A DNA stretch of 64,000 bases from Lawsonibacter faecis (GTDB lineage Bacteria > Bacillota > Clostridia > Oscillospirales > Oscillospiraceae): positions 186,001-250,000 of the forward strand of contig NZ_JACOPQ010000006.1 in NCBI RefSeq assembly GCF_014287675.1, written 5' to 3'. The notes beneath the pieces were generated by a model. That model was not told the DNA's origin and searched no databases. It saw only the letters and a list, made by a program, of their open reading frames with translations. Position numbers and translations under genes: made by a program. Positions 8,553-17,264 of this stretch are shown piece after piece. Every line of letters starts with the position of its first letter. Positions within the stretch are counted from its first letter, which is position 1.

Positions 8553-8738
8553 ATGCGCCCGTTGAATTTGAATCTGGAGCTGATCGTCAGGGAGTGCGCG
8601 TGCAAGGCTCCGCCCCTTGGCAGGGATGAAAAGGCCGCCCTCCGGCGGGCCGACGAGGCCGAGCGCGCCTTCCGCGTCTCCAAGGGGTACGAAAAAGACA
8701 CGCTTTGGAACCGAATTAAGGCCTGTATGCGTGCATAA
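8553..8738 (+). CDS. Small protein of tandem paralogous family, member 3
   Basis: A 61-residue paralogue starting 39 bases after member 2 with the same GAAAGGAGCAGTCT-type leader. The core reads GRDEKAALRRADEAERAFR, SKGYEKDTLWNRIKA. The N terminus again differs (two cysteines). Members 2 and 3 have no terminator between them and are probably cotranscribed; a strong terminator follows. Function unknown. Confidence 0.8.
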   Translation: MRPLNLNLELIVRECACKAPPLGRDEKAALRRADEAERAFRVSKGYEKDTLWNRIKACMRA

Positions 8739-8750
8739 CGACGTAATAAA

Positions 8751-8782
8751 GAGGCGGTACTGTATTGTACCGCCTCTTTTTT
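8751..8782 (+). terminator. Terminator of the small-protein array
   Basis: A perfect ten-base stem (GAGGCGGTAC / GTACCGCCTC) with a six-base loop and six Ts. It ends nine bases before the 3' end of the convergent pepT gene. Confidence 0.92.
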
Positions 8783-8790
8783 CATCTCTA

Positions 8791-10005
8791 TTATTCCGCC
8801 GTCGCCAAATGGATCAAAACCTCCACCATCTTCTCCATGCTCTCCACGGGGATATACTCGTGCACGCCGTGGAAGTTCACGCCGCCGGTGGAGAGATTTG
8901 GACACGGAAGGCCCATATATGAGAGCCGCGCGCCGTCGGTGCCGCCGCGGATGGGCACCTCCAGGGGCTTCACTCCCGCCTTCTCCATGGCCGCCCTGGC
9001 CCGGTGGATGAGGTACATATGGGGCTCGATCTGCTCCTTCATATTATAGTAGGAGTCTTTGATAATGACCTCCACGGTGCCCTTGCCGTACTTGGCGTTC
9101 AGGAAGTCCGCCGCCTGAGTGAGGAATTGTTTCTTCGCCTCGAACTTCTCCCGGTCATGGTCCCGGATGAGGAAGTGCAGCTCGGTCTGGGTCTCGTCCC
9201 CTCTCATGTTGTGCAGGTGGTAGAAGCCCTCGTATCCCTCGGTGTGGGCGGGGGTCTCCGCCGGAGGCAGCAGGCCCGCGAACTCCACGCCAATGAGCAG
9301 GGCGTTTTTGAGCTTGTTCTTGGCGGAGCCGGGGTGGATGTTCACGCCATGGATGAAAACGCCTGCGTTGGCGGCGTTGAAGTTCTCATACTCCAGCTCG
9401 CCCAGCTCGCCGCCGTCCACAGTGTAGGCCACCGCCGCGCCGAAGCCCTCCACATTGAAATGATCGGAGCCCTGGCCCACCTCCTCGTCGGGGGTGATGC
9501 CCACGGCGATACGTCCGTGGGGGATCTCCGGGTGGGCCGCCAGATACTCCACGGCGGAGATGATCTCGGCCACGCCGGCTTTGTCGTCCGCCCCCAGGAG
9601 GGTGGTGCCGTCGGTGACGATGAGCCGCTGGCCCCTGTACCTCGCCAGACTCTCAAACTCCTTTTCGCGCATAACAAGGTTCTTCTCCTCATTGAGGACG
9701 ATGTCGCCTCCCCGGTAGTCCACGATACGGGCCCTCACATCAGCGCCGGGGGCGTCGGGCGAGGTGTCCATGTGGGCGATGAGCCCCATGCAGGGCACGC
9801 CCTCGCAGCCGGGGGTGGCGGGGAGGGCGGCGTACACATAGCCGTACTGGTCCATGTGGGCGTTCTGGAGGCCGATCTGGGACAGCTCGGCGGCCAGGGC
9901 CGCGCCCAGGACCTTCTGCTTCTCCGTGGTGGGGGTGGTGGTGCCGGCCTCGTCCGACTGGGTGTCGAAGGAGACATAGCGCAGAAAACGTTCTGTTACG
10001 TTCAT
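8791..10005 (-). CDS. pepT: Peptidase T (tripeptide aminopeptidase)
   Basis: A 404-residue M20-family zinc aminopeptidase that removes the N-terminal residue of tripeptides in the cytosol. Metal-site motifs are present: GLIAHMDTSPDAPG, TTLLGADDKAGVAEI and TPDEEVGQGSDHF. A terminal His-bearing stretch (GGVNFHGVHEYIPVESM) completes the second metal site. The start at 10005 follows a GAAAGGAT ribosome binding site; the upstream extension to 10131 covers the promoter and is not coding. The gene is divergent from the lipase-like gene at 10206. Confidence 0.95.
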   Translation of the reverse strand: MNVTERFLRYVSFDTQSDEAGTTTPTTEKQKVLGAALAAELSQIGLQNAHMDQYGYVYAALPATPGCEGVPCMGLIAHMDTSPDAPGADVRARIVDYRGGDIVLNEEKNLVMREKEFESLARYRGQRLIVTDGTTLLGADDKAGVAEIISAVEYLAAHPEIPHGRIAVGITPDEEVGQGSDHFNVEGFGAAVAYTVDGGELGELEYENFNAANAGVFIHGVNIHPGSAKNKLKNALLIGVEFAGLLPPAETPAHTEGYEGFYHLHNMRGDETQTELHFLIRDHDREKFEAKKQFLTQAADFLNAKYGKGTVEVIIKDSYYNMKEQIEPHMYLIHRARAAMEKAGVKPLEVPIRGGTDGARLSYMGLPCPNLSTGGVNFHGVHEYIPVESMEKMVEVLIHLATAE

Positions 10006-10102
10006 GGTCAAGATCCTTTCTCTTCCCCCGACAGACCGCGGGGAGTGTCTATTGACGGGGGGGACAAATGCGGGTAGACTTGTTGTATCAGCTACGACAG
10101 CC

Positions 10103-10131
10103 ATTTTAGCACAAACGGGAACCGTTGACAA
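10103..10131 (-). promoter_or_regulatory. Promoter of pepT
   Basis: On the minus strand TTGTCA (10126-10131) and TAAAAT (10103-10108) are 17 bp apart, about 100 bp upstream of the pepT start. Confidence 0.6.
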
Positions 10132-10205
10132 TGCGGCGTTGGACGGCCGGCAGGCCGGGCGGCGGCGGACGCTTTATCGCCGGTTCCGAAAGGAGAGGAT
10201 TTTCC

Positions 10206-11132
10206 ATGTCGAATCTGCGGGAATTTACCTACCCCTCCAGCGACGGCGTCCATCAAATCCACGCGGCGGAGTGGACGCCCGATATCACCGAGCCCCGGGG
10301 CGTGGTCCAGCTGGTCCACGGCATTTCGGAGTACATCCTGCGCTATGCGCCCTTCGCGGAGTATCTGACCCGGTACGGCTTCATCGTGGTGGGGGACGAC
10401 CACCTGGGCCACGGCAAGACAGCCAGCGGCCCCGAGGAGTACGGCTTCATCGCCGAACAGGACGGCTGGACCCATATGGCCGACGACGTGCGGGCCCTGC
10501 GGGTGCTGACGGGGGAGAAATACCCCGGCCTCCCCTACTTCCTCCTGGGCCACTCCATGGGCTCCTTTCTGGCCCGGACCTACCTCATCCGCTGGCCGGG
10601 CACCCTGACGGGGGCCATCCTCTCCGGCACCGGGCAGGAGCCCGCCCCCACCGTGGCCCTGGGGAAATTCCTTACGGGCATCGGCAACCCCCGCAAGGTC
10701 AATAAGCTGGTCAACAGCCTCTCCCTGGGGGCCTACAACAAAAAATTCGCCCCCAACCGCACCAGTGCGGACTGGATTTCCCGGGACGAGCAGATCGTGG
10801 ACGCCTACGTGGCCGACCCCCTCTGCTCCTTTGTGCCCACCGCCGGCATGAACCACGACATGATGGGTGGACTCCAATTCATCGCCGGGAAGGAAAACCT
10901 GTCCAGGATGGACAAGGATACCCCCGTCTACTTCTTCTCCGGGGATAAGGACCCGGTGGGCGGCATGGGAGAGGGCGTCAGGAAGGTCTGCGGCTTCTTC
11001 CGGGACGCTGGCGTGAAGGACGTGACCATGAAGCTCTATCCCGGCGGGCGGCATGAGATGCTCAACGAGACGAACCGGGATGAGGTCTATGCCGACGTGC
11101 TCTCCTGGCTGGAGAAGCATCTGCCGCAGTAG
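10206..11132 (+). CDS. Alpha/beta hydrolase, monoacylglycerol lipase-like
   Basis: A 308-residue serine hydrolase without a signal peptide. The oxyanion segment VQLVHGISEY, the nucleophile elbow LLGHSMGSFLARTYL, the acid strand (PVYFFSGDKDPVGG) and the final histidine region (YPGGRHEMLNE) form a complete Ser-Asp-His triad. The order and the cap region fit the serine aminopeptidase S33 / monoacylglycerol lipase (hydrolase_4) group. The ATG at 10206 follows AAAGGAGAGG; an upstream frame lacks a site. Substrate unknown. Confidence 0.88.
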   Translation: MSNLREFTYPSSDGVHQIHAAEWTPDITEPRGVVQLVHGISEYILRYAPFAEYLTRYGFIVVGDDHLGHGKTASGPEEYGFIAEQDGWTHMADDVRALRVLTGEKYPGLPYFLLGHSMGSFLARTYLIRWPGTLTGAILSGTGQEPAPTVALGKFLTGIGNPRKVNKLVNSLSLGAYNKKFAPNRTSADWISRDEQIVDAYVADPLCSFVPTAGMNHDMMGGLQFIAGKENLSRMDKDTPVYFFSGDKDPVGGMGEGVRKVCGFFRDAGVKDVTMKLYPGGRHEMLNETNRDEVYADVLSWLEKHLPQ

Positions 11133-11215
11133 CGCAACCATATATGCTCTGTATTCCGCGCCCTGCGGGCCCCCAGTCACAACCGCAAGGGGGGCCACGC
11201 CGCCCGCAATATAAA

Positions 11216-11262
11216 AAACATCCCCCCGCCGCGCCGTTCATCGGCGCGGCGGGGGGATGTTT
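11216..11262. terminator. Bidirectional terminator
   Basis: A perfect 21-bp stem (arms beginning AAACATCCCCCCGCC, loop TTCAT) sits between two convergent genes. A-run on the left and Ts on the right let it serve both strands. Confidence 0.88.
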
Positions 11263-11273
11263 CATGCTGCTCC

Positions 11274-12107
11274 TTACGCCTCTCCCAGCGCGAACCGCTC
11301 CACACCGGCCGCCACCCCCGCCTCGTGGTTGGGGCCCGTAATACGCTTGGCCGCAGCCTTTGCGCCCTTGCTGCCGTTGGCCATGGCGAAGGAACAGCCC
11401 GCCCAGGAGAGCATCCCCAGGTCGTTTTCCGCGTCGCCGAAGGCCATCACCTCCTCCGGCGTAATGCCCAGCCGTCCGCAGAGGACGGCCAGGGCCGCGC
11501 CCTTGTCCGCCTTGGGGGAGGTAATCTCCAGATTGCTGGCGGTGGAGCTGGCGCAGGCCACCGGCCCGGTGGCGGCGATGGCGGCGAGCAGCTCCTCCCG
11601 CTCCTCCGGCTCCACATGGAAGACGTTAAACTTCTCCGCCATGTCCCCGGCCAGAGTCCTCTCCATGTCGTCGGTGTAGGTCATATGCTCGAAGAGCACC
11701 TTGGCAAAGGCCGGCGACACCACGGCGGCGGCCTTCGCCTTCTCCACGCCGCAGGAGCCGTCCATATAGCTCCTGCCGTTCTGGTATACCTCGAAGGGGA
11801 TGTCCCGCGCCCGCAGCAGGCGGACGATGGCCCGCACCTGCTCCTCGCCCATTCCCTCCCGGTAGAGGCACTCCCCGGTCCGCACGTCCCGGATGGCGGC
11901 CCCGTTGGCCAGCACCGCGTAGTCCACGAAGCCCATCTCCCGGGCCACATCCTCCACCAGGCACCAGGCCCGCCCGCTGGCAATGGCGATTTTAACGCCT
12001 CGCTCCGACGCGGCCCGCAGGGCGGCCACGTTCCGCGGCGGTACGGTGGCGTGGTCGTTGTCCAGCAGCGTTCCGTCCATGTCCAAAGCAATCAGCTTGA
12101 TACTCAT
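11274..12107 (-). CDS. Cof-type HAD-IIB family phosphatase
   Basis: A 277-residue haloacid-dehalogenase hydrolase that dephosphorylates small metabolites such as sugar phosphates or flavin precursors. Motif I is LIALDMDGTLLD; motif II is IAIASGRAW; motif III/IV is AFGDAENDLGML followed by GNGSKGA-like AMANGSKGAKAAA. The C2-type cap between motifs II and III assigns it to class IIB. The ATG at 12107 follows GGGAGA; a TTG at 12128 would extend it by seven residues but lacks a ribosome binding site. Substrate cannot be told. Confidence 0.92.
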   Translation of the reverse strand: MSIKLIALDMDGTLLDNDHATVPPRNVAALRAASERGVKIAIASGRAWCLVEDVAREMGFVDYAVLANGAAIRDVRTGECLYREGMGEEQVRAIVRLLRARDIPFEVYQNGRSYMDGSCGVEKAKAAAVVSPAFAKVLFEHMTYTDDMERTLAGDMAEKFNVFHVEPEEREELLAAIAATGPVACASSTASNLEITSPKADKGAALAVLCGRLGITPEEVMAFGDAENDLGMLSWAGCSFAMANGSKGAKAAAKRITGPNHEAGVAAGVERFALGEA

Positions 12108-12141
12108 ATCAGATTCTCCCGTTTTCAATGTCTTTTGTCAT

Positions 12142-13128
12142 CTACGAGACGATGATCCGCGCCAGCTCCGCCGCGCCCAGGTTGTGGAACTGCCGCTCCA
12201 GATCCAGCCCCTCCAGAGCGCGGAGTACGGCGGCCTCCTCCATCGGACAGCCGGTCAGGGCTGCGGACAGCGCGTCCGCGTCCCCCTCCCCGAAGAAATC
12301 CCCGAATACCTCCAGGCCCGTAAGGGCGCCGCCCTTTACCGCCAGGTACAGCTCCAGCCTGCCCACGCCCTCCACCCGGCGCTCCTTGCGCACAGAATAT
12401 TTGGGCGACGCGCCCCAGTTCCACGCCCAGGTGGCGTAGCGGCTCTCCCGCAGGGCCTCCACGGCCCGGAGGTCCCCATCGGTCAACTCATAGCGGGCGG
12501 GGCGCTCCTCCCCCAGAACGGACCGGGCCAGAACGCCCTTGAACGCCTCCAGCGTCACGCCCGCCGGGAGGTAGGGCCGCAGGTTGGTCACCCGGCTGCG
12601 CACCGACTGCACCCCCTTGGACTCTATCTTGTCCTTTGGCACGTTGAGGGCCCTGCCCACCACCTCCAGGTCGGAGTCGAAGAGGATAGTGCCGTGATGC
12701 ATCACCCGCCCGTTCTTCCGGTACTGGGCGTTGCCGGAGAATTTCCGCCCGTCCACCGTGATGTCGTTGCGGCCGGAGATCTCCGCCGCCACGCCCAGCT
12801 CCCCCAGGGCCCTCGCCACCGGCTGGCAGAAGAGGCGCAGGTCCAGCGCGGCATCCTCCGCCGCGGCGATAAAGGTGAAGTTGAGATTGCCCAGGTCGTG
12901 GTAGACCGCGCCGCCGCCGGAGAGTCGGCGGACCACCCGGATCCCCTGTTCCCGGACGAAGTCGGCGTTCACCTCCTGGCAGGCGTTCTGGTGTTTGCCC
13001 ACCACAATGGTGTTGGCGTTCTGCCAGAGCATGAAGAGCGCCTGCGTTTGGCCCACGGTGTCAAAGAGATACTGCTCCAGCGCCAGGTTGAAATAGGGGT
13101 CTGTCCGGGGGGATTCCAAGTACAGCAT
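12142..13128 (-). CDS. lplA: Lipoate-protein ligase A
   Basis: A 328-residue enzyme that attaches salvaged lipoate to E2/H-protein domains through lipoyl-AMP. The signature RRLSGGGAVYHDLGNLN is intact, as are the downstream catalytic-lysine region (RKFSGNAQYRKNGRVMHHGT) and the C-terminal accessory domain. The start at 13128 is supported by GGAGGTG eight bases upstream; the frame extends to 13227 without another site. It lies between a HAD phosphatase and a transketolase terminator and is probably monocistronic. No lipoylated complex is encoded in the window. Confidence 0.94.
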   Translation of the reverse strand: MLYLESPRTDPYFNLALEQYLFDTVGQTQALFMLWQNANTIVVGKHQNACQEVNADFVREQGIRVVRRLSGGGAVYHDLGNLNFTFIAAAEDAALDLRLFCQPVARALGELGVAAEISGRNDITVDGRKFSGNAQYRKNGRVMHHGTILFDSDLEVVGRALNVPKDKIESKGVQSVRSRVTNLRPYLPAGVTLEAFKGVLARSVLGEERPARYELTDGDLRAVEALRESRYATWAWNWGASPKYSVRKERRVEGVGRLELYLAVKGGALTGLEVFGDFFGEGDADALSAALTGCPMEEAAVLRALEGLDLERQFHNLGAAELARIIVS

Positions 13129-13230
13129 GTGATGCACCTCCAAAAAATCGTTTTGAGCCGCGCCGACGGACGTCCTCCCACAGCGCGGGCAGCCTTTCCG
13201 CTCTGCCGACGCCTCCGCGCACACCACATG

Positions 13231-13270
13231 AAAACTGCGGGGGACGGCTTACCGGGCCATCCCCCGCAGT
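13231..13270 (-). terminator. Terminator of the transketolase operon
   Basis: Arms ACTGCGGGGGACGG and CCATCCCCCGCAGT form a 14-bp stem with one wobble position. On the minus strand it is followed by TTTTC, just past the transketolase stop. Confidence 0.8.
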
Positions 13271-13276
13271 CCTGCT

Positions 13277-14227
13277 TTATCTCTTTTTCAGGGCAATCGC
13301 GGCGCGGGCCTTGTCGGCCATGCCCTCGGCCGTGAGACCGTAGGCGGCGAGCACCTCGGCGGCCTTGCCGGAGCGGCCGAACTGGTCCTCCACGCCGTGG
13401 CGCACCACGGGGGTGGGGCGCACGCCGGAGAGGTAGCCGGAGACGGCCTCGCCCAGGCCGCCGATGATGTTGTGCTCCTCGCTGGTGACGATGGCCCCGG
13501 TCTCCTCTGCGGCCTTCAGCACCAGGGCCTCGTCCAGAGGCTTGACGGTGTGCATATTGATGACCCGGGCGGAGACGCCCTCCCCGGCCAGGATGTCGGC
13601 GGCCTTCAGCGCCTCCTGGACCATGAGGCCCACGGCGATGAGTGTCACGTCGGACCCATCCCGGAGGGTGACGCCCTTGCCCAGCTCGAACCTGTAGCCG
13701 GGAACCGCGTCGGTGACGGTCTCCACGGCGGAGCGGCCCAGGCGGAGGTAGGCGGGGCCGTCGTAGTCGATGAGGGCCTGGACGGCCTGGCGCATCTCAT
13801 TCCCGTCGCAGGGGCAGCACACCACCATGCCGGGGATGGTCCGCATGGTGGCGAAGTCCTCGCAGCACTGGTGGGTCGCGCCGTCCTCGCCCACGCTGAG
13901 GCCGCCGTGGGAGCCCACCACCTTCACGTTCAGGTGGGGGTAGCCGATGGAGTTGCGCACCTGCTCGAAGGCCCGCCCGGCGGCAAACATGGCGAAGGTG
14001 GAGGCAAAGGGCTTCTTGCCGCAGGCGGCGAGGCCGGCGGCCACGCCCATCATGTTGCACTCGGCGATGCCCATGTTGAAAAAGCGCTCGGGATAGGCCT
14101 TGGAAAAGCCCTTGCTCATGGTGGCCCCGGACAGGTCGGCGTCCAGCACCACCAGCTCGGGATACTGCTCGGCCAGGGCGACGATGGCGTCGCCGTAGGC
14201 GTTGCGGGTTGCAATCTTCTCTGCCAT
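13277..14227 (-). CDS. Transketolase, C-terminal (pyrimidine-binding) subunit
   Basis: A 316-residue second half of a split transketolase. Together with the N-terminal subunit it transfers two-carbon ketol units between pentose-phosphate sugars, using thiamine diphosphate. The pyrimidine-binding domain begins MAEKIATRNAYGDAIVAL; the glutamate that activates the cofactor lies in FNMGIAECNMMGVAAG. The C-terminal domain (residues ~190-316) is complete. The ATG is one base after the upstream subunit's TAA with GGAGGCGAAG overlapping that gene's end, so the two are coupled. Confidence 0.93.
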   Translation of the reverse strand: MAEKIATRNAYGDAIVALAEQYPELVVLDADLSGATMSKGFSKAYPERFFNMGIAECNMMGVAAGLAACGKKPFASTFAMFAAGRAFEQVRNSIGYPHLNVKVVGSHGGLSVGEDGATHQCCEDFATMRTIPGMVVCCPCDGNEMRQAVQALIDYDGPAYLRLGRSAVETVTDAVPGYRFELGKGVTLRDGSDVTLIAVGLMVQEALKAADILAGEGVSARVINMHTVKPLDEALVLKAAEETGAIVTSEEHNIIGGLGEAVSGYLSGVRPTPVVRHGVEDQFGRSGKAAEVLAAYGLTAEGMADKARAAIALKKR

Positions 14228-14228
14228 C

Positions 14229-15074
14229 TTACTTCGCCTCCAATCCGGCCAGAATGGCCTCCACGTCGGCCTTGGCGAGCGCGTACTGCTCGTCGTTGGG
14301 GGCCTTGCCGTGCCAGCCCGCGTCGTTCTCCATGAAGGGGACGCCCTTACCCTTGACGGTCCGGGCCAGGATGACGGTGGGCGCGCCCTTCTCGGCGGCG
14401 GCCCGCTCCAGGGCCATGGCAATGGCCTCATAGTCGTGGCCGTCCACCTTGAGGACGTTCCAGCCGAAGGCGGCGAACTTCTGGTCCAGGGGCTCGGAGG
14501 GCATCACGTCGGCGGTGGCGCCGTCGATCTGCAGGCCGTTCACGTCCACAAAGGCGCAGAGGTTGTCCAGGTGGTACTTGGCGGCGGCCATAGCGGCCTC
14601 CCACACCTGGCCCTCGGCGATCTCGCCGTCGCCCAGGACGGCGTAGACCCGGTAGTCTTTCTTATCGCACTTGCCCGCGATGGCCATGCCCACCGCGGCG
14701 GAGATACCCTGGCCCAGAGATCCGGTGGACATATCCACGCCCCGGACATGCTTCATGTCGGGGTGGCCGGAGTAGTGGCCCTTGATGGAGCGGAAGAGCT
14801 TGCAGTCCTCCACGGGGAAAAAGCCCCGCAGGGCCAGAACCGCGTAGAGCGCGGGGGTGCAGTGGCCCTTGGAGAGAACGAAGCGGTCCCGGTCGGGGCT
14901 CTGGGGGGCCTTGGGGTCCACCTTCATGGTGTGGAAATAGAGGGTGGTGAGGATATCCATCGCGGACAGGGAGCCGCCGATATGACCGGAGGCGGCGGTA
15001 TGCACCATGTCCAGCGCCAGGAGGCGGGCCTTTGTGGCGGTCACCGCCAGCTCGTGGAGCTCTTTGGCTTGCAT
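14229..15074 (-). CDS. Transketolase, N-terminal (TPP-binding) subunit
   Basis: A 281-residue first half of transketolase carrying the diphosphate-binding domain. The motif GDGEIAEGQVWEA...DVNGLQIDG binds Mg and thiamine diphosphate; HTAASGHIGGSLSAMD and SKGHCTPALYAVL are family signatures. A split enzyme is usual in Clostridia. The start at 15074 follows AAAGGAAGGA. About 150 bases of leader separate it from its promoter; I recognise no riboswitch there. Confidence 0.93.
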   Translation of the reverse strand: MQAKELHELAVTATKARLLALDMVHTAASGHIGGSLSAMDILTTLYFHTMKVDPKAPQSPDRDRFVLSKGHCTPALYAVLALRGFFPVEDCKLFRSIKGHYSGHPDMKHVRGVDMSTGSLGQGISAAVGMAIAGKCDKKDYRVYAVLGDGEIAEGQVWEAAMAAAKYHLDNLCAFVDVNGLQIDGATADVMPSEPLDQKFAAFGWNVLKVDGHDYEAIAMALERAAAEKGAPTVILARTVKGKGVPFMENDAGWHGKAPNDEQYALAKADVEAILAGLEAK

Positions 15075-15229
15075 CGAATCCTTCCTTTCTTTCGGCACTG
15101 CAGGCTAAGCCGGCTCCCGCCATTTTTCCGGCAGTGCGATATCTGCTCATTACTTGGAGCTTTTTGCAGATTAAATGCAGAAAAAACGTGTTTCAATCAA
15201 GTTTTTAACATTTTAGCGCTCTGCATTGC

Positions 15230-15258
15230 ATTATATCACGGCGTATTGCCCAGGTCAA
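15230..15258 (-). promoter_or_regulatory. Promoter of the transketolase operon
   Basis: On the minus strand TTGACC (15253-15258) and a perfect TATAAT (15230-15235) are 17 bp apart. Transcription would start near 15223. Confidence 0.8.
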
Positions 15259-15366
15259 ACCCAAATCGCGCCCATCAGGGGCTTTTTAGCGCCATTCTGC
15301 CAAACGCTTTCCTCACATCTGCCGGGGCCGGGCGCATATGATAGAGAGCAGAAGGAGGCGTCGCCT

Positions 15367-15654
15367 ATGGAATTTAAGGACAACAAACAGGAGATGGTCA
15401 CTCGGCTGGCCTGCTGCGTTGTGGCCGCCCTGATCCTCTACTACGCGGTGGAGAAATACGCGGGCAAGCTGAACATCCCACTGCTGGACCAGTACCGCCC
15501 CTGGCTGGAGCAGAACAAGATCCAGGCCATCGCCATTGTGGCGGCGGTGCTCTTCGGCGCCTCTTTGGCGGTCTTCCCGCTGGAGAAACCCGCCCCGGAG
15601 ATCCCGCCCGAGCCCTGCTTTGACGGCTATGAGCCGGTGGAGGGGATGGGGTAG
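15367..15654 (+). CDS. Small two-helix membrane protein
   Basis: A 95-residue protein that I do not recognise. The ATG follows AGAAGGAGGCG. Two hydrophobic segments (RLACCVVAALILYYAVEKYA and IQAIAIVAAVLFGASLAVF) are separated by a short loop with the sequence LLDQYRPWLEQNK, and the tail is acidic and proline-rich. It is a single gene, divergent from the transketolase operon. Confidence 0.7.
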   Translation: MEFKDNKQEMVTRLACCVVAALILYYAVEKYAGKLNIPLLDQYRPWLEQNKIQAIAIVAAVLFGASLAVFPLEKPAPEIPPEPCFDGYEPVEGMG

Positions 15655-15699
15655 GGGAAAATGAGGCATGTATCGGCAGAGGGCGGACCCGGCCGCCAT

Positions 15700-15838
15700 A
15701 GGCGAGGACTCTTTTCCTGACGTGTCCCTCGGTCAATGCGGGGCACGTCCTATGTAGGCCGCCCGCGCCCGGGGCGCGGCGGCCCGCCCCAGGCGGGGCA
15801 GTCAAGCGGTGCGGGGGCCGGGCCGCCCCATCCGTTTT
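15700..15838 (+). other. GC-rich structured intergenic segment
   Basis: No gene is seen between 15655 and 15863. The stretch holds GACGTGTCCC / GGGGCACGTC arms (15719-15749) and a long outer stem GGCGGCCCG / CGGGCCGCC, ending with CCATCCGTTTTTT. The last hairpin and T-run could terminate the small membrane protein gene. The extent of pairing would also fit a small structured RNA on the plus strand. Confidence 0.4.
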
Positions 15839-15863
15839 TTGCGATTGCCTGTTCATGACTCAC

Positions 15864-17171
15864 TCAATCAATAATCCCGCACGCCCGGGCCTGAATGCGC
15901 AGCTCGTCCCGGAACCGGGGGTGGGCGATGGCCACGAGCTGATCCACCCGCTCCCGGAGGCTGGTGCCCCGCAGCTCGGCCACGCCGTACTCGGTGACCA
16001 CCCGGTCCACGTCGTTGCGGGAGAGGGAGACTGCGGCTCCGGCCATGAGCTGGGGCACGATTTTGGAGACCTCCCGGCGCACCCCGTCGGGGCCCTTCAC
16101 CATGGCGGTGGAGTAGAGGGCGATGATGCTCTTGCCCCCTCTGGACCGCTGGGCCCCCATGGCGGTCTCGGCCTGTCCGCCGGTGCCGGAAAACTGCCGG
16201 GAGCCCAGGGACTCGGACGCGCACTGGCCGGTGAGGTCCACCTCCAGCGCGGTGTTGATGGACACCTGGTTGTCGTTGCGGGAGATGACGTAGGGGTCGT
16301 TGACCCAGTTGCCGTCCATCATGGCGACGCCGGGGTTCAGGTCGATAAAGTCGTAGAGCTCCCGGGTGCCCACGGCGAAAGCCGCCACCAGCTTGCCCCG
16401 CTCGGCCTGCTTGTACTTCCCCGTGAGGACCCCCAGCCTGGCAAGCTCCATCATGCCGGTGGTGAGCATCTCGGTGTGGAGCCCCAGGTCGTTCTTGGTC
16501 TTGAGGGCCTCGGCCACGGCGTTGGGGATGCTGCCGATGCCCAGCTGGATGCAGGACGCGTCGGGCACCATGTCGGCGATGAATTTGCCGATGGCCCGGT
16601 CCCGGTCCCCCAGGGGCGGACTGATGAGCTCGGGCACCGGGTAGTCCACCCGGACCATATAGTCCACGTCGGATACCGGCACCTGGAGGTCCCCCAGGGT
16701 GAAGGGCATGTTGGGGTTGACCTCCAAAATCACCAGGTCCGCGGCCTCCAGCATCCGCTTCTCGTAGATGTTGGAGCAGGAGAGGGAGACGTAGCCGTGC
16801 TTATCCGGCATGGTGGCCGCGCCCACATAGAGGTTGGGGATGCGGTGGGCCAGCCAGCGCACCCCGGCCTGGCGCAGGTGGTTGGGAATGAAGGAGACGC
16901 TGCCCCCCTCCTTCCGGGCCTGCCGCTCCACGCCGGAGTAGAACCAGCTGTCCACCCGGAAGGAATCCCGGTACCGCGCACCGCGGAACTCCGCCGGGTG
17001 GAGGGGCAGGCAGTCGGTGAGGGTCACGTTCCGCACCCGGGGCGCAATGGTGTGCAGCGCGCCCATGAAGGCCCCCGCCTCCGCGGCCCCCAGGCCGGTG
17101 ACAATATAGTCGTTCGACTTGACCATGGAGAGCGCCTGCTCCAGGGATATGAATTTGGAAGTGTAGTCCAT
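15864..17171 (-). CDS. Acetyl-CoA hydrolase/transferase-family CoA-transferase
   Basis: A 435-residue class I CoA-transferase. Family features are IQLGIGSIPNAVAEAL, the active-site glutamate region INTALEVDLTGQCASE with the following FSGTGGQAE glycine loop, and the C-terminal ELRGTSLRERVDQLVAIAHP. Such enzymes move CoA between acetate and acyl-CoAs and, in butyrate producers, make butyrate from butyryl-CoA; 4-hydroxybutyrate or propionate specificity is equally possible from sequence alone. The ATG at 17171 follows GAGAGGAAC. No butyrate-pathway genes neighbour it. Confidence 0.85.
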   Translation of the reverse strand: MDYTSKFISLEQALSMVKSNDYIVTGLGAAEAGAFMGALHTIAPRVRNVTLTDCLPLHPAEFRGARYRDSFRVDSWFYSGVERQARKEGGSVSFIPNHLRQAGVRWLAHRIPNLYVGAATMPDKHGYVSLSCSNIYEKRMLEAADLVILEVNPNMPFTLGDLQVPVSDVDYMVRVDYPVPELISPPLGDRDRAIGKFIADMVPDASCIQLGIGSIPNAVAEALKTKNDLGLHTEMLTTGMMELARLGVLTGKYKQAERGKLVAAFAVGTRELYDFIDLNPGVAMMDGNWVNDPYVISRNDNQVSINTALEVDLTGQCASESLGSRQFSGTGGQAETAMGAQRSRGGKSIIALYSTAMVKGPDGVRREVSKIVPQLMAGAAVSLSRNDVDRVVTEYGVAELRGTSLRERVDQLVAIAHPRFRDELRIQARACGIID

Positions 17172-17264
17172 AGATGTTCCTCTCTTGGAAACGAACGGTG
17201 GATGGAACAGGGAGCGGCGCAGCCGCCCCCGGCGGGACCTGCAGGCATTGCCGCAGTAGCCTGA

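Noticed and set aside
10092..11198. 368-codon minus-strand frame opposite the alpha/beta hydrolase
   Set aside because: Shadow of the plus-strand gene, which has an intact catalytic triad and ribosome binding site.
15075..15222. Riboswitch in the 150-base transketolase leader
   Set aside because: No THI-box or other known aptamer core could be recognised by eye.
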